Position numbers and translations under genes: made by a program. The notes beneath the pieces were generated by a model. The model was not told the DNA's origin, ran no database searches, and saw nothing but the letters and a program-made list of their open reading frames with translations. 64,000 nt of DNA, from the NCBI RefSeq assembly GCF_021290385.1, contig NZ_CP089928.1, positions 248,001 through 312,000 on the forward strand, given 5' to 3'. Of the stretch, positions 47,863 through 61,326 are shown one piece after another (position 1 is the first letter of the stretch; every line of letters starts with the position of its first letter). Source of the DNA: Microbulbifer sp. YPW16 (lineage in GTDB: Bacteria; Pseudomonadota; Gammaproteobacteria; Pseudomonadales; Cellvibrionaceae).

Positions 47863-50040
47863 ATGACGGAGCGAGTGAAAGTCGGGACGATGTTGGTAGC
47901 CAGGGAGCTTCAACAACTGATTGACGAGGAAGTGATCCCGGATACGGGAGTCGAAGCTGGCCATTTCTGGGCCGAGCTTGAAAAAATAGTCCGGGACCTG
48001 GCACCGGTTAACCGCTCCCTGCTCGACAAGCGCGACAGAATCCAGGAGCAGATCGACCAGTGGTACACCGACAATCCCGGCGCTTACCGGGACCTCGATC
48101 GGTATAAAGAATTCCTCCGCGAAATCGGCTACCTGGTCGCTGAGCCCGCTGATTTCAGTGCCGCTACCGAGAACGTGGACGAGGAAATCGCAACCATGGC
48201 CGGACCACAGCTGGTGGTGCCGGTAATGAACGCGCGCTATGCCCTCAATGCCGCAAATGCACGCTGGGGAAGCCTGTACGACGCCCTGTATGGCACCGAT
48301 GTAATCAGCGAAGAGGGTGGGGCAGAGAAAGGTACAGGCTATAACCCGGTGCGGGGCGAGAAGGTGATTGCCTTTGGCCGGGAGTTCCTCGACCAGGCGG
48401 CACCACTCACCGAGGGCAGCCACCGCGATGCAGTGGAATACCGGATTAATGGGAACCTGGTTGAGGTTCTGTTGCGCAACGGTGATATCGCCACGCTCAA
48501 GAGCCGTGGCCAGTTCCTTGGCTTTAACGGCGATGCCAACACTCCCGATGCCATCCTGCTGCAGCAGAATGGCCTGCGCTTTGAAATCCAGGTTGACCGG
48601 GACAGCCCGATCGGCAAGACAGATGCCGCGGGCGTGAAAGATATCCTGATGGAATCGGCACTGACCACCATCATGGATTGCGAAGATTCCGTCGCAGCAG
48701 TGGACGCCGAAGACAAGGTTGTGGTGTACCGCAACTGGCTGGGCCTGATGAAAGGCAACCTTGAGGAGTCCATCGACAAGGGCGGCAAGACCTTTGTCCG
48801 CAAGTTGAACGCAGACCGCGAATACAAGGCGCGGGATGGCAGCAGCTTCACCCTGCCCGGGCGCAGTCTGATGTTTGTTCGCAATGTCGGCCACCTGATG
48901 ACGAACGATGCGATCCTCGATGGTGATGGCAATGAGGTGCCTGAGGGGATCCTGGACGGCATGATCACCAGCCTGATCGCGCTGCACGATATCCGCGGCA
49001 GCGGGGAGCAGAAGAATTCCCGCAGCGGCAGCATCTATATCGTCAAGCCGAAGATGCACGGCCCGGAGGAAGTGGCTTTTGCCAACACCCTGTTCGACCG
49101 TATCGAAGATGCCCTGGGCCTGGAGCGCAATACACTGAAAATGGGCATCATGGACGAGGAGCGCCGCACTACCGTCAACCTCAAGGCCTGTATTGCAGCC
49201 GCGCGGGAGCGAGTGGTATTTATCAACACTGGCTTCCTCGACCGTACCGGGGACGAAATCCATACCTCCATGCTGGCTGGCCCGATGATCCGCAAGGGCG
49301 ACATGAAGCAGTCCACCTGGATCAATGCCTATGAAGACTGGAACGTGGATGTAGGCCTTGCTACCGGCCTCAAGGGGCGAGCGCAAATCGGCAAGGGCAT
49401 GTGGCCCATGCCCGAGAAGATGGCGGCCATGATGGAGGCCAAGATTGGCCACCCCATGTCTGGAGCCAATACTGCCTGGGTGCCATCGCCCACCGCCGCG
49501 ACGCTGCACGCCCTGCATTACCACCGGGTGAATGTGGCCGAGCGCCAGGAACTGCTGGCGGCGCGCGAGCCGGCCAGTCTGGACGATATCCTCACGGTGC
49601 CGGTGGCAGAGGATACCGGCTGGAGCGCCGAAGAGATCCAGCGCGAACTGGATAACAATGCCCAGGGCATCCTTGGTTACGTGGTGCGCTGGGTGGAGCA
49701 GGGCGTGGGTTGTTCCAAGGTGCCGGATATCAACGATGTCGGGCTGATGGAAGATCGCGCTACCCTGCGTATTTCCTCACAGCATATTGCCAACTGGCTC
49801 AAGCAGGGCATTGTCAGCGAGGCGCAGGTCCGGGAAACCATGGAGCGGATGGCAGCGGTGGTTGACCGGCAGAATGCCGGTGACGACAACTACCGCAATA
49901 TGGCCCCGGACTTTGACCAGAGCGTGGCATTCCAGGCGGCCTGTGAACTGGTGTTCGAGGGCTGTGCACAGCCCAATGGTTACACCGAGCCGGTATTGCA
50001 TCGTCGCCGCCGGGAGTTCAAGTCCAGGCAGCGCGCCTGA
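47863..50040 (+). CDS. glcB: Malate synthase G
   Basis: Condenses glyoxylate with acetyl-CoA to malate, completing the glyoxylate shunt. The 725-residue monomeric G type is clear from its length and segments: [49 protein letters not shown] and [18 protein letters not shown], with the C-terminal cysteine region near [22 protein letters not shown] sits before the ATG. It is separate from both isocitrate lyase genes and has its own promoter. No AceB-type synthase is in the window. Confidence 0.97.
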   Translation: MTERVKVGTMLVARELQQLIDEEVIPDTGVEAGHFWAELEKIVRDLAPVNRSLLDKRDRIQEQIDQWYTDNPGAYRDLDRYKEFLREIGYLVAEPADFSAATENVDEEIATMAGPQLVVPVMNARYALNAANARWGSLYDALYGTDVISEEGGAEKGTGYNPVRGEKVIAFGREFLDQAAPLTEGSHRDAVEYRINGNLVEVLLRNGDIATLKSRGQFLGFNGDANTPDAILLQQNGLRFEIQVDRDSPIGKTDAAGVKDILMESALTTIMDCEDSVAAVDAEDKVVVYRNWLGLMKGNLEESIDKGGKTFVRKLNADREYKARDGSSFTLPGRSLMFVRNVGHLMTNDAILDGDGNEVPEGILDGMITSLIALHDIRGSGEQKNSRSGSIYIVKPKMHGPEEVAFANTLFDRIEDALGLERNTLKMGIMDEERRTTVNLKACIAAARERVVFINTGFLDRTGDEIHTSMLAGPMIRKGDMKQSTWINAYEDWNVDVGLATGLKGRAQIGKGMWPMPEKMAAMMEAKIGHPMSGANTAWVPSPTAATLHALHYHRVNVAERQELLAAREPASLDDILTVPVAEDTGWSAEEIQRELDNNAQGILGYVVRWVEQGVGCSKVPDINDVGLMEDRATLRISSQHIANWLKQGIVSEAQVRETMERMAAVVDRQNAGDDNYRNMAPDFDQSVAFQAACELVFEGCAQPNGYTEPVLHRRRREFKSRQRA

Positions 50041-50179
50041 TAACCCCGGCTTTTTCCTGCCCGGATGCACCGGCTGCGGCCGGTGTGGGCGGGGACGGTG
50101 AAAGCTCTGCAGTAAAAAACGGGGGCTGACGTCCAGGGATGGGCATCGGGCAGGCCACCGTCCTGTTATCCCGCACCAG

Positions 50180-50704
50180 TCAGAGAAACAGCCTGCGCAG
50201 GGCGGGATCCTCTGATGCCTGTTCCCACTGCTGCTGGAATGTTTCTGCGAGCCGGCGGGCACGCACCCGGTCATCCGCCGCGTAAACCCCAAGCCATTGT
50301 TCGCGATCCTCGCGCAGCAATACGTCCCGGGTGTCACCGAGCACAAATTCCATCTGCGGTGTTTCCACCGTGGCATTGATGCAACGTAACTGGATGCGGC
50401 TGCTGAGTCGTTGCGCCAGGTTGTGGGTGCGGTTGAATTCTCGGGCGAGCCTGTCACTGTCGCGCACCAGGATCTGCAGCTGGGCATAGCGGCTGCGTCG
50501 GGCAAATTCGGAGATAGCCCCGGCCACCAGGTGGTCGCTGTAGAGCTCGTGTGCCAGGTGGCCAGAGAAAATAAACACGCGGCGACGGGCGCCCTGCAGC
50601 AGCTCGACCAGAGCAGTGCGGAAATCGCCGGCGTTTTCCAGCGGCCTGGCAGCTACAGTGGGTCCCGCTTCGCTGTTAGGTTCTTCCGTGTCGCGGTCAG
50701 GCAA
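50180..50704 (-). CDS. Conserved hypothetical protein (PLD-like / DUF7931 type) after the GNAT gene
   Basis: A protein of 174 residues that I cannot assign to a function. The segment FRTALVELLQGARRRVFIFS, then LQILVRDSDRLAREFNRTHNLAQRL, looks like a half phospholipase-D-like fold without the HKD catalytic motif. The TTG at 50704 is the best start: GGAG lies 7 bases upstream and it overlaps the GNAT stop by 8 bases, so it is translationally coupled. It is the last gene of the mnmA-hflD-purB-roxA-GNAT transcript. A similar gene follows the same GNAT gene in pseudomonads, as far as I recall. Confidence 0.6.
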   Translation of the reverse strand: MPDRDTEEPNSEAGPTVAARPLENAGDFRTALVELLQGARRRVFIFSGHLAHELYSDHLVAGAISEFARRSRYAQLQILVRDSDRLAREFNRTHNLAQRLSSRIQLRCINATVETPQMEFVLGDTRDVLLREDREQWLGVYAADDRVRARRLAETFQQQWEQASEDPALRRLFL

Positions 50705-51134
50705 GTGTCCGCTCCATCCGGATGTGTGCGATGCCCGCTTCCTCGAACTCTTCACCGACGGGGACAAACCCGGCCTTGCGGTAAAACGCCTCGGCATGGC
50801 GCTGGGCATGCAGGTAGACCTTCGGCAGGCCGTTGCCCCGCGCAAAAGTGCAGATGCTCTGCAGCAGCCTCAGGCCCAGCCCGGTGCCCCGCAACTCCGG
50901 CAGGATCGCCATGCGACCGATCTTCCCGGCCGACAGAATCCGGCCGGTCCCTACGGGAACGCCATCCTGCAGCACCAGGAAATGCTGGGCGGCATCTTCC
51001 TGGTCGTCCCACTCGATAGCAGGGTCTACGCCCTGCTCACGAATAAACACGGCGTCGCGGATTGCGCGCAGGTGCTCCCGGTCGCTATCCCAGTCGGCGG
51101 TGCGGATTTCCAGCATTGTTTCCCCGTTTGCCAC
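50697..51134 (-). CDS. GNAT-family N-acetyltransferase
   Basis: A 145-residue acetyltransferase related to the ElaA/YjcF group. The acetyl-CoA pyrophosphate loop is ELRGTGLGLRLLQ (about residues 81-93), preceded by the strand KIGRMAIL and followed by VYLHAQRHAEAFYRKAGF, the usual end of the domain. The GTG at 51134 has GGAGGA upstream; an ATG six codons later, after GGGGA, is an alternative. It begins one base after roxA. The substrate, a protein or a small amine, is unknown. Confidence 0.85.
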   Translation of the reverse strand: MANGETMLEIRTADWDSDREHLRAIRDAVFIREQGVDPAIEWDDQEDAAQHFLVLQDGVPVGTGRILSAGKIGRMAILPELRGTGLGLRLLQSICTFARGNGLPKVYLHAQRHAEAFYRKAGFVPVGEEFEEAGIAHIRMERTLA

Positions 51135-51135
51135 T

Positions 51136-52302
51136 TCAGAAGTCCTCCGGCGGATAGATCAGCGTACCCTGGGCCACCAGCAGGTCGACCAGACCGTCCG
51201 CGCTGCCGATTTCGGGGAAATCGTCAATATCTCCCTGGTCGACCTGGTGGCTCGAACAGAAGCGCTCGGCAAAGGCCAGCGGTGCCGGGAATGACTCCCC
51301 ATCGACGAACAGCGTTTCCGGGTCGCGGCAGAAGGCGCAGCGTGAGGCCGGGTTGAGTACCAGCATGGCGCCATCGGGCAGCTGTTCGCGCCAGTCGGTG
51401 GCTTCACCGGCATCCAGCGCGACCGTATCCGGGTACTTGGCTTCAGTCATCACCGCGCCGAACCACTGGGCAATATTCTGCGGCTGCAGCAGCCACTCCG
51501 CCAGCTGCCCCTGCAGGCGTGCCACTGCGGCGGGATCAATTTCAGCCGGCACTGTCGCGGGCTTGAGGCCGGGGTCCGAGTAGCGCAGGTGGTCCGGCAG
51601 GGCGTGGGCCAGCTCCGCCGCCAGGTCCTCGAGAATGGTTTTTGCGGACGGGGCACGGAAACCGATGGAGATGGTGGTGCAACCGCCTTCGGCGATACCC
51701 CAGTGGCTGTACTGTGGTGGCAGGTACAGCATGTCACCGGGCTCCAGCAGCCAGCTGTTTTCCGGTTCGAATTCCCTGAGGATATTCAACGGCGTTCCCT
51801 CGACGCGGGGGCTCTGGTCGTCCACGCGCGGGCCCTGGTGCCAGAGGCGCTTTCCCTCAGCCTGTAGCAGGAAGACATCGTAGTAATCGAAGTGGGGGCC
51901 CACGCTGCCCTGGTCGGCGGCGTAGCTGATCATCACGTCGTCCAGTCGCCAGTCGGGCAGGAACTGGAAGTATTCCTTCAGGTCCGCCACCTCCGACATC
52001 CACTGGTCCACCGCCTGTACCAGCAGGGTCCAGTGACTGCGGGGCAGGGAGAGGAAGTCCTCCTCGGTGAACGGTCCATTGCGCAGCTGCCAGGGACCCT
52101 CGTCACCGTGCTCCAGCACCAGCCGCGACTCTACGGACTCCTCCAGCGCCATCCCCGCCAGCTCCTCTCCGGTGATTGGCGGCTCGAAATCGGGGAAGGC
52201 ATTGCGAATCAGCAGCGGTTTCTGCTGCCAGTAATCGCGCAGGAACTCCGCCACCGGCATCTCGCCGAGATGGGTGAGCGGCCGGGGCAGGGAAGTGGTC
52301 AC
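51136..52302 (-). CDS. roxA: Ribosomal protein uL16 3-hydroxylase (YcfD/RoxA)
   Basis: A JmjC/cupin-type 2-oxoglutarate and Fe(II)-dependent oxygenase of 388 residues that hydroxylates an arginine of ribosomal protein L16. The iron triad is His137 and Asp139 in GPHFDYYD and His200 in YSHWG. The N-terminal jelly roll carries FLRDYWQQKPLLIRNAFP; the C-terminal part is the dimerisation and winged-helix region. The GTG at 52302 follows GAGGAG. It sits 10 bases after purB in a six-gene minus-strand transcript. Confidence 0.93.
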   Translation of the reverse strand: MTTSLPRPLTHLGEMPVAEFLRDYWQQKPLLIRNAFPDFEPPITGEELAGMALEESVESRLVLEHGDEGPWQLRNGPFTEEDFLSLPRSHWTLLVQAVDQWMSEVADLKEYFQFLPDWRLDDVMISYAADQGSVGPHFDYYDVFLLQAEGKRLWHQGPRVDDQSPRVEGTPLNILREFEPENSWLLEPGDMLYLPPQYSHWGIAEGGCTTISIGFRAPSAKTILEDLAAELAHALPDHLRYSDPGLKPATVPAEIDPAAVARLQGQLAEWLLQPQNIAQWFGAVMTEAKYPDTVALDAGEATDWREQLPDGAMLVLNPASRCAFCRDPETLFVDGESFPAPLAFAERFCSSHQVDQGDIDDFPEIGSADGLVDLLVAQGTLIYPPEDF

Positions 52303-52312
52303 AGCAGGCTCC

Positions 52313-53701
<1,389 letters not shown>

Positions 53702-54337
53702 TTACATATTGGCTTGTTCAAGTTCCGCGATCAGTTGCTCGGTCGCGGCCAGCAGCTTCTTGCGCTGGAAAATCAGGTGCAGCCTGCTGCCGCCAAGCTG
53801 GCGCCACAGGGTCGCGGCGCGCACGCCGGCAAACAGCATGGTGCGAATCTCGTTGGCAATCCGCTGTTGCTGCAGGAAATTGAAATCGCCCAGTACCTGG
53901 ATACGGAAACGGAAAGTGCTCAGGGTGTCCGTATAGATGCTCGCCAGGTTGGAAAACACGTTCTCGTGAGTCAGGCTGAAATGCTCGGCTTGTACCCGCG
54001 CCTTGTCCAGGCGGCTGCCAATGATGGCGAGCAGGTCCTGTTTCTTGGCCAGCTGTCGCTGCAGGTACAGTATGGACAGGGCATAGCGCAGGCAGTCGGT
54101 ATATTCCGGATGCTGGCGTGTCCGCAGCAACTGGCTGGAGACCCGCAGTCCGGGCAGGAGCTTGTCGGCGCCGTCGAATACATCGTCGGCCCGATCGGGG
54201 TTGACCTGGAACAGGCTGTAAACCGCCGTCTGCAGCTGCTCATCGGGGGCACTGCCGGTTTTCGCCAGGCGCTCTACGAGCATGGATGCCTGGAATATCC
54301 CCGCCAGGGCAATTGCCTGGTCCCGCCACTTGCTCAA
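53702..54337 (-). CDS. hflD: High frequency lysogenization protein HflD
   Basis: A 211-residue, almost wholly helical protein found between mnmA and purB. E. coli HflD binds the phage lambda CII activator at the membrane and exposes it to degradation; its normal cell role is unclear. The segment ALAGIFQASMLVERLAKTG at the start and GVRAATLWRQLGGSRLHLIF near the end are family marks. No phage is in the window. It starts 80 bases after mnmA. Confidence 0.93.
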   Translation of the reverse strand: MSKWRDQAIALAGIFQASMLVERLAKTGSAPDEQLQTAVYSLFQVNPDRADDVFDGADKLLPGLRVSSQLLRTRQHPEYTDCLRYALSILYLQRQLAKKQDLLAIIGSRLDKARVQAEHFSLTHENVFSNLASIYTDTLSTFRFRIQVLGDFNFLQQQRIANEIRTMLFAGVRAATLWRQLGGSRLHLIFQRKKLLAATEQLIAELEQANM

Positions 54338-54417
54338 GTTCTCTCCTTAGACTGCTCTGTACTGTTGGCGATCGCCATGGCGACCGCACTACAACGTTGC
54401 TTGCTGCTCCCCGGGGC

Positions 54418-55572
<1,155 letters not shown>

Positions 55573-55660
55573 TTACTGCTTGAAAAAGGGGCGCAATTTT
55601 AACCGCGAAAAGCCGCTGTGGCCATGTTTGGGTTGTTCTACCCTTATAGCCGGCCATCCT

Positions 55661-56248
55661 TCAGCGGCGGCGGGGTCGTCTTGCCGCCGGTGCCGCAACC
55701 GGTGCGGCGAATACCTCTTCCTGGCGGTGCTCGCCCGGCTGCAGTGTCCCCAGTTGCCAGCTGCCGATGGCCGTGCGGACCAGGCGCAGGGTCGGGTGCC
55801 CCACGGCAGCGGTCATGCGCCGCACCTGCCGGTTGCGTCCCTCGCGGATGGTCAGTTCGAGCCAGCTGGTGGGGACCGACTTGCGTTCGCGTACCGGTGG
55901 GTTCCGCGGCCACAGGTCCGGCGGGTCCAGTCGCCGCGCGCGAGCCGGGGCTGTGCGACCGTCCTTCAGTTCGACACCGCGGCGCAGGGCCGACAGGGCC
56001 TCGGCACCGATATCGCCCTCCACCTGTACCCAGTAAGTCTTCGGCAGCTTCTGGCGCGGGTGGGCGATCTGGTGCTGCAGGCGCCCGTCATCGGTGAGCA
56101 GCAGTAGCCCCTCGGAATCGAAGTCGAGCCGGCCTGCGGCGTAGACCCCCTTGCGACGGATGAAATCCGCCAGGGTGGGGCGGCCCCGCTCGTCCGTGAA
56201 CTGGCTCAAAACGCCGTAGGGTTTGTTAAAAAGGATGATGTTGCTCAT
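55661..56248 (-). CDS. rluE: 23S rRNA pseudouridine(2457) synthase RluE
   Basis: A 195-residue member of the RsuA/RluB/E/F group that modifies U2457 of 23S rRNA. The catalytic aspartate lies in [16 protein letters not shown] near residue 41, and [24 protein letters not shown] is the typical C-terminal motif block. Like RluE it has no S4 domain. The ATG at 56248 ([11 protein letters not shown]) is chosen over an upstream TTG. It is divergent from icd; the icd-rluE-mnmA-hflD-purB order is as in E. coli. The last 15 residues are rich in Ala, Pro and Arg. Confidence 0.92.
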   Translation of the reverse strand: MSNIILFNKPYGVLSQFTDERGRPTLADFIRRKGVYAAGRLDFDSEGLLLLTDDGRLQHQIAHPRQKLPKTYWVQVEGDIGAEALSALRRGVELKDGRTAPARARRLDPPDLWPRNPPVRERKSVPTSWLELTIREGRNRQVRRMTAAVGHPTLRLVRTAIGSWQLGTLQPGEHRQEEVFAAPVAAPAARRPRRR

Positions 56249-56298
56249 AAGCCGGTTTAAATGAGTATTGTAATCCAACTACAAAAATGAGTGGATAC

Positions 56299-56307
56299 TG
56301 ATATAAT
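56299..56307 (+). promoter_or_regulatory. Extended -10 promoter of icd
   Basis: TG-A-TATAAT: a perfect -10 with the TGn extension, no clear -35 needed. Leader about 88 bases, in which CCCGCC (around 56325) can pair with GGCGGG (around 56350). Confidence 0.55.
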
Positions 56308-56401
56308 CCCGCCGATTTTTCATCCCGCCAGCGGAGAAGAAGAGGGCGGGGCAAGCAACACCCGACCGAAATAGTCAAAGAGTTTTGGGAGTTTAAACGA
56401 T

Positions 56402-57652
56402 ATGGGTCATATCCAAGTGCCGGCAGACGGCGAGAAAATTACAGTCAATTCCGACGGTTCGCTGAATGTTCCGAATCGCCCGATCGTACCGTTTATCGAG
56501 GGTGACGGCATCGGCGTGGATATCACCCCGGTAATGCGCAAGGTCATCGACGCGGCGGTCGAGAAGGCTTCCGGCGGCGACAAGGCCATTTCCTGGATGG
56601 AGATCTACTGCGGCGAGAAGGCTGCCGAGACCTACGCTGGCGACTGGTTCCCGGCTGAGACCCTGGAAGCCCTGAAAGAATACGCTGTGGGCATCAAGGG
56701 CCCGCTGACCACCCCGGTTGGTGGTGGCTTCCGCTCACTGAACGTTGCCCTGCGCCAGGAGCTGGACCTGTACGTGTGCCAGCGCCCGGTTCGCTGGTTC
56801 ACTGGTGTACCTTCGCCGGTCAAGAAGCCGAACGAAGTGGATATGGTGATCTTCCGTGAGAACTCCGAGGACATCTACGCCGGTATCGAGTGGAAAGCGG
56901 ATACCGACGAAGCCAAGAAGGTCATCAAGTTCCTGCAGGAAGAGATGGGCGTCAAGAAGATCCGCTTCCCGGAGCACTGCGGTATCGGCGTCAAGCCGGT
57001 TTCTGCCGAAGGCACCAAGCGCCTGGTGCGCAAGGCGATCCAGTACGCCGTAGACCAGGACCGCGACTCCGTGACCCTGGTACACAAGGGCAACATCATG
57101 AAGTTCACCGAAGGTGCCTTCGCCGACTGGGGCTACGAGCTGGCCCGTGACGAGTTTGGCGCGCAGCCGCTGGACGGCGGCCCCTGGCACAGCTTCAAGA
57201 ACCCGAACACCGGCAAGGAGATCGTGGTCAAGGACGTAATCGCCGACGCCATGCTGCAGCAGGTACTGCTGCGCCCGGCCGAGTACGACGTGATTGCGAC
57301 CCTGAACCTGAACGGTGACTACCTGTCCGACGCCCTGGCAGCCCAGGTTGGCGGTATCGGTATCGCCCCGGGTGCGAACATCTCCGACGAAGTGGCCCTG
57401 TTCGAGGCAACTCACGGCACTGCGCCCAAGTACGCCGGCCAGGACAAGGTGAACCCGGGCTCCCTGATTCTCTCTGCCGAGATGATGCTGCGCCACATGG
57501 GCTGGAACGACGCCGCCGACCTGGTGATCAAGGGTATGGAAGGTGCGATCGCTGCCAAGACCGTGACCTATGACTTCGAGCGCCTGATGGATGGTGCCGA
57601 CCTGAAGTCCTGCTCCGAGTTTGGTGACGAAGTGATCAAGCATATGGCCTGA
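56402..57652 (+). CDS. icd: Isocitrate dehydrogenase (NADP+)
   Basis: Oxidatively decarboxylates isocitrate to 2-oxoglutarate and competes with the two isocitrate lyases for substrate. The 416-residue enzyme is the dimeric E. coli type: the substrate and phosphorylation-site serine in [21 protein letters not shown] near the start, [13 protein letters not shown], and the NADP-binding end [16 protein letters not shown]. In E. coli AceK phosphorylates this serine; no aceK is seen here. Terminator downstream. Confidence 0.98.
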   Translation: MGHIQVPADGEKITVNSDGSLNVPNRPIVPFIEGDGIGVDITPVMRKVIDAAVEKASGGDKAISWMEIYCGEKAAETYAGDWFPAETLEALKEYAVGIKGPLTTPVGGGFRSLNVALRQELDLYVCQRPVRWFTGVPSPVKKPNEVDMVIFRENSEDIYAGIEWKADTDEAKKVIKFLQEEMGVKKIRFPEHCGIGVKPVSAEGTKRLVRKAIQYAVDQDRDSVTLVHKGNIMKFTEGAFADWGYELARDEFGAQPLDGGPWHSFKNPNTGKEIVVKDVIADAMLQQVLLRPAEYDVIATLNLNGDYLSDALAAQVGGIGIAPGANISDEVALFEATHGTAPKYAGQDKVNPGSLILSAEMMLRHMGWNDAADLVIKGMEGAIAAKTVTYDFERLMDGADLKSCSEFGDEVIKHMA

Positions 57653-57678
57653 TCCGTAAGTCGCGACAGTGACTGACG

Positions 57679-57712
57679 AAAAAGCCCCGCCTCGTGAGAG
57701 GCGGGGCTTTTT
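57679..57712. terminator. Bidirectional terminator between icd and cspD
   Basis: AAAGCCCCGCCTC (57681-57693), loop GTGA, GAGGCGGGGCTTT (57698-57710), T run on both strands. Confidence 0.93.
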
Positions 57713-57919
57713 GTTTGCCTGTTATTTACCTGCTTGGCCGGGGCGGGGGTTGTGCGGGCTTGCCCGGCATATCCGGGTGCAGTGACCTGGCCTGCCAGGA
57801 GGGCGGTGCCTGATGCGGGTTTCATCCCGGCGGGGCTGTAAGATGCCCGCCGGGTTTCCTGCGGCAGTCACTGCTCGTGGCAAAAGGTGTGGGGTTGGCG
57901 GGGCGTGATGCGCCCGGGC

Positions 57920-58198
57920 TCAGCCGAGTGCTTCAGCCTCTTTCTCTCTCTGGCCGCTCTCTTCGCTGGAGCTGTCCTTTCTGGGCTGGGCCGCTGCGCC
58001 AACATTGATATTGGCCGCATGAAATCCCTTGTCACCCTTGATGATATCGAAGCTGACCTGCTGGCCTGCCTTCAGGGTTCGGTAACCCTCCATCTGGATC
58101 GCGGAGTAATGCGCGAACAGGTCTTCACCCCCTTCGTCCGCGAGAATGAACCCGTAGCCTTTGGCATTATTGAACCATTTGACGGTACCGGTAGGCAT
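57920..58198 (-). CDS. cspD: Cold-shock-like protein CspD
   Basis: A 92-residue cold-shock-domain protein. RNA/ssDNA motifs KGYGFI and DLFAHYSAI are intact, followed by the CspD-type acidic, low-complexity tail (SSSEESGQREKEAEA). In E. coli CspD binds single-stranded DNA and blocks replication in starved cells. AGAGGGA lies before the ATG. It is divergent from clpS, the conserved arrangement, and has a leader of about 128 bases from the promoter at 58334-58362. Confidence 0.93.
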   Translation of the reverse strand: MPTGTVKWFNNAKGYGFILADEGGEDLFAHYSAIQMEGYRTLKAGQQVSFDIIKGDKGFHAANINVGAAAQPRKDSSSEESGQREKEAEALG

Positions 58199-58333
58199 GG
58201 CGAAATCCCTCTAATTGCCGGGGCGACTGCAGGCCGCCTTACAGAGTGTCTTTTATCGTTATCGAAGCTTGTTGCTTGATTACCGCTTGCGTCCCTGCGG
58301 TAGCGCAGCCTCAGTGAGAGGCATGCACTACCT

Positions 58334-58362
58334 CTTGTAGCTAACTGACCTGCTAATGTCAA
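58334..58362 (-). promoter_or_regulatory. Promoter of cspD
   Basis: On the minus strand a perfect TTGACA (complement of 58357-58362), 17-bp spacer, TACAAG (complement of 58334-58339). The long leader it implies suits a cold-shock-type mRNA. Confidence 0.65.
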
Positions 58363-58429
58363 GGGGTGTGGATGCCTGCCCGGCAAGGCAAATGAGGGTA
58401 CAATGCCGCCATAAAGCAAGGTGCCCGGA

Positions 58430-58852
58430 ATGCCCGTGGCACTTAAGGTTGCCACCAATATATTGAAAATAGCTATGAGCAGGAATAGTGTGATTGAGCT
58501 CAGTTCCGGTGACGGGAATGACATTCCCTACGAAGACGATTTTGACGGTGATCTGGCGCTTGAAGAGGCGCCTGCGCGAGTCAAGCGTCCTCCCATGTAC
58601 AAGGTCGTCATGCTCAATGATGACTACACCCCGATGGACTTCGTAGTGGAAATTCTGGAGATGTTTTTCGGGGCTGACCGGGAGCGCGCCACTCGCCTGA
58701 TGCTGCAGATACATACAGAGGGAAAAGCGATCTGCGGTGTCTATACTCGAGATATAGCGGAAACAAAGGCAGCACAGGTCAATCAATTTGCCAGGGACCA
58801 CCAGCATCCTCTGCTGTGTGAGATCGAAGCTGATGAGAGCGAAGAAGATTGA
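58430..58852 (+). CDS. clpS: ATP-dependent Clp protease adaptor ClpS
   Basis: Adaptor that binds N-terminal Leu, Phe, Tyr or Trp of substrates and hands them to ClpAP. The core domain shows [20 protein letters not shown], the [11 protein letters not shown] helix, [16 protein letters not shown] and HPLLCEIE. The N-degron pocket residues Asn-Asp-Asp and His are all present. The start is unsure: the ATG at 58430 has AAGG upstream (140 residues), while an ATG at 58475 gives 125 residues, closer to Pseudomonas, but has no ribosome site. A TACAAT -10 is at 58399-58404. clpA follows 112 bases later. Confidence 0.93.
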   Translation: MPVALKVATNILKIAMSRNSVIELSSGDGNDIPYEDDFDGDLALEEAPARVKRPPMYKVVMLNDDYTPMDFVVEILEMFFGADRERATRLMLQIHTEGKAICGVYTRDIAETKAAQVNQFARDHQHPLLCEIEADESEED

Positions 58853-58964
58853 TTCAGGTCCCGTTGCCCGAAAGGAATCGGGCGCATTCACAACCGCCGT
58901 TCCGCGGCGCGCACTGGACAGGTGAATGGCGGGTGATTAAGGCATACGAGGGTTCGAGGTTTAG

Positions 58965-61241
58965 ATGCTCAGCAAGGATTTAGAGGTAACGCTCAATCTG
59001 GCGTTCAAAGGTGCGCGCGCCAAACGGCATGAGTTCATGACGGTGGAGCATCTCCTGCTCGCGCTGCTCGACAATGAATCCGCTGCCGATGTGCTGCACG
59101 CCTGTGGTGCCGACCTGAGTGCGTTGCGCCGCGAACTGCTGGAGTTTGTGGACTCTACCACGCCGTTGATTCCAGAGTCCGACACCGAGCGCGAGACCCA
59201 GCCCACGCTGGGATTCCAGCGTGTACTGCAGCGGGCGGTGTTCCACGTGCAGTCGTCGGGCAAGAAAGAGGTGACCGGTGCAAATGTGCTGGTGGCGATC
59301 TTCTGCGAGCAGGAGAGCCAGGCCGTTTACTACCTCAAGCAACAGAGCGTGGCCCGGATCGACGTGGTGAATTACATTACCCACGGCATTTCCCGGGTGG
59401 GCTCCAGTGGCAACAACACCCACAGCGCCGAACCCTCTCCCGAGCAGACGGACGAGGATCTGGCTCCGGGCGGCGAGCCCGGTGGCTCCGACCCCCTGGA
59501 AAGTTATGCTACCAACCTCAACCAGGAGGCAATACTGGGCCGTATCGACCCCCTGGTCGGGCGTGGCCCCGAGGTAGAGCGGGTAACCCAGGTGCTGGCA
59601 CGCCGGCGCAAGAACAACCCGCTGCTGGTGGGCGAGTCCGGCGTGGGCAAGACAGCCATCGCCGAAGGCCTTGCACGCCGCATTGTGGACGAGGACGTGC
59701 CCGAGACGCTGCGCAATGCCACCATCTACTCCCTCGACCTGGGCTCGCTGCTGGCCGGCACCAAGTATCGGGGTGATTTCGAGAAACGCTTCAAGGCCCT
59801 GCTGGCCGAGCTGCGCAAGCGGGACCAGGCCATCCTCTTCATTGACGAGATCCACACCATCATCGGTGCCGGTGCGGCATCGGGCGGGGTAATGGATGCA
59901 TCCAACCTGCTCAAGCCGCTGCTTTCCAGTGGCCACCTGCGCTGCATCGGTTCAACCACATTCACCGAGTACCGAGGCATCTTCGAGAAGGATCGGGCCC
60001 TCTCGCGGCGCTTCCAGAAGATCGACGTCAATGAGCCGTCGATCGAGGAAACGGTACAGATCCTGCGCGGCCTGAAGACCTGCTTCGAGGATCATCACCG
60101 GGTGCACTTCACCGATGGCGCCCTGGAGGCGGCAGCCCAGCTGTCCAGCCGCCATATCACCGAGCGCTTCCTGCCCGACAAGGCAATCGACGTCATCGAT
60201 GAGGCAGGCGCCTTCCAGGCGTTGCTCCCTGCGGAAGAGCGCAAGGAGGTCATCGGGGTAGAGGATATCGAGGCGGTCATTGCCAAGATTGCCCGGATCC
60301 CCGCGAAGAGTGTGTCTGCATCCGACAAGGAGCAGCTGGCGCGCCTGGATGACAACCTCAAGATGGTGGTGTTCGGGCAGGACGAGGCGATCGGTGCACT
60401 GGGCACCTCGATCAAGCTCAGCCGTGCCGGCCTGGGTGCAGAAGAAAAGCCCATCGGCTCTTTCCTGTTCGCCGGCCCCACCGGTGTGGGCAAGACCGAG
60501 CTGTGCCGTCAGTTGGCCAAGGTGATGGGTATCGAGCTGATCCGGTTCGATATGTCAGAGTATATGGAGCGCCACACGGTGTCCCGCCTGATCGGCGCGC
60601 CTCCCGGTTACGTGGGCTTCGACCAGGGTGGCCTGCTTACCGATGCGGTCACCAAGCACCCGCACAGTGTGGTTTTGCTCGATGAGATCGAGAAGGCCCA
60701 TCCGGAGGTCTTCAACCTGCTGCTGCAGGTCATGGATCACGGCACCCTGACCGACAACAATGGCCGCAAGGCGGATTTCCGCAACGTCATCCTGATCATG
60801 ACCACCAATGCCGGTGCCGAGCTGATGAGCCGCCGGTCCATCGGCTTTACCTCGCAGGATCACTCCAGCGACGGTATGGAGCAGATCAAGAAGATGTTTA
60901 CCCCGGAGTTCCGCAACCGCCTGGACAGTATCATCCAGTTCGGCGCACTCAGTTTCGATGTTGTGAAGACCGTGGTGGACAAGTTTATTGTGGAGCTGCA
61001 GGCCCAGCTGGATGAGTCCAGTGTTACGCTGGAAGTCAGCGAGGAGGCCCGGGAGTGGCTGGCACGCCATGGCTACGATGAGAAAATGGGTGCCCGGCCC
61101 ATGGCCAGGCTGATCCGCGACAGGGTGCGCAAGCCCCTGGCAGAGGCGGTGCTGTTCGGGGACCTGTCCGAGGAGGGCGGTCGCGTCGAGGTCACTGTCG
61201 AGAACGACGAGTTGCAGATCAAGACCGCTGTGCCCGCCTGA
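58965..61241 (+). CDS. clpA: ATP-dependent Clp protease ATP-binding subunit ClpA
   Basis: AAA+ unfoldase of 758 residues that feeds proteins to ClpP. Order: N-domain (about 1-145) that binds ClpS, an acidic linker (about 150-185), D1 with Walker A GESGVGKT at 223-230, D2 with GPTGVGKT at 504-511, and the C-terminal D2-small domain. The ClpP-docking IGF-type loop region is near residue 625 (RSIGFTS). The length equals E. coli ClpA. No clpP is in the window. Terminator shared with the convergent infA. Confidence 0.97.
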   Translation: MLSKDLEVTLNLAFKGARAKRHEFMTVEHLLLALLDNESAADVLHACGADLSALRRELLEFVDSTTPLIPESDTERETQPTLGFQRVLQRAVFHVQSSGKKEVTGANVLVAIFCEQESQAVYYLKQQSVARIDVVNYITHGISRVGSSGNNTHSAEPSPEQTDEDLAPGGEPGGSDPLESYATNLNQEAILGRIDPLVGRGPEVERVTQVLARRRKNNPLLVGESGVGKTAIAEGLARRIVDEDVPETLRNATIYSLDLGSLLAGTKYRGDFEKRFKALLAELRKRDQAILFIDEIHTIIGAGAASGGVMDASNLLKPLLSSGHLRCIGSTTFTEYRGIFEKDRALSRRFQKIDVNEPSIEETVQILRGLKTCFEDHHRVHFTDGALEAAAQLSSRHITERFLPDKAIDVIDEAGAFQALLPAEERKEVIGVEDIEAVIAKIARIPAKSVSASDKEQLARLDDNLKMVVFGQDEAIGALGTSIKLSRAGLGAEEKPIGSFLFAGPTGVGKTELCRQLAKVMGIELIRFDMSEYMERHTVSRLIGAPPGYVGFDQGGLLTDAVTKHPHSVVLLDEIEKAHPEVFNLLLQVMDHGTLTDNNGRKADFRNVILIMTTNAGAELMSRRSIGFTSQDHSSDGMEQIKKMFTPEFRNRLDSIIQFGALSFDVVKTVVDKFIVELQAQLDESSVTLEVSEEAREWLARHGYDEKMGARPMARLIRDRVRKPLAEAVLFGDLSEEGGRVEVTVENDELQIKTAVPA

Positions 61242-61279
61242 ACCGGTCCCGGACCGGGCGGGGCGACGCCCCCCAAACG

Positions 61280-61306
61280 AAAAAGGCCACCAGGGGTGGC
61301 CTTTTT
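61280..61306. terminator. Bidirectional terminator between clpA and infA
   Basis: AAAAAGGCCACC (61280-61291), loop AGG, GGTGGCC (61295-61301), TTTTT; the A run supplies T on the other strand. Confidence 0.93.
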
Positions 61307-61326
61307 CATGCCTGTTACCGGCTTCC

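Noticed and set aside
47764..49524. A 586-codon minus-strand frame opposite malate synthase G
   Set aside because: Antisense by-product of GC-rich third positions; the plus-strand gene is full length and conserved.
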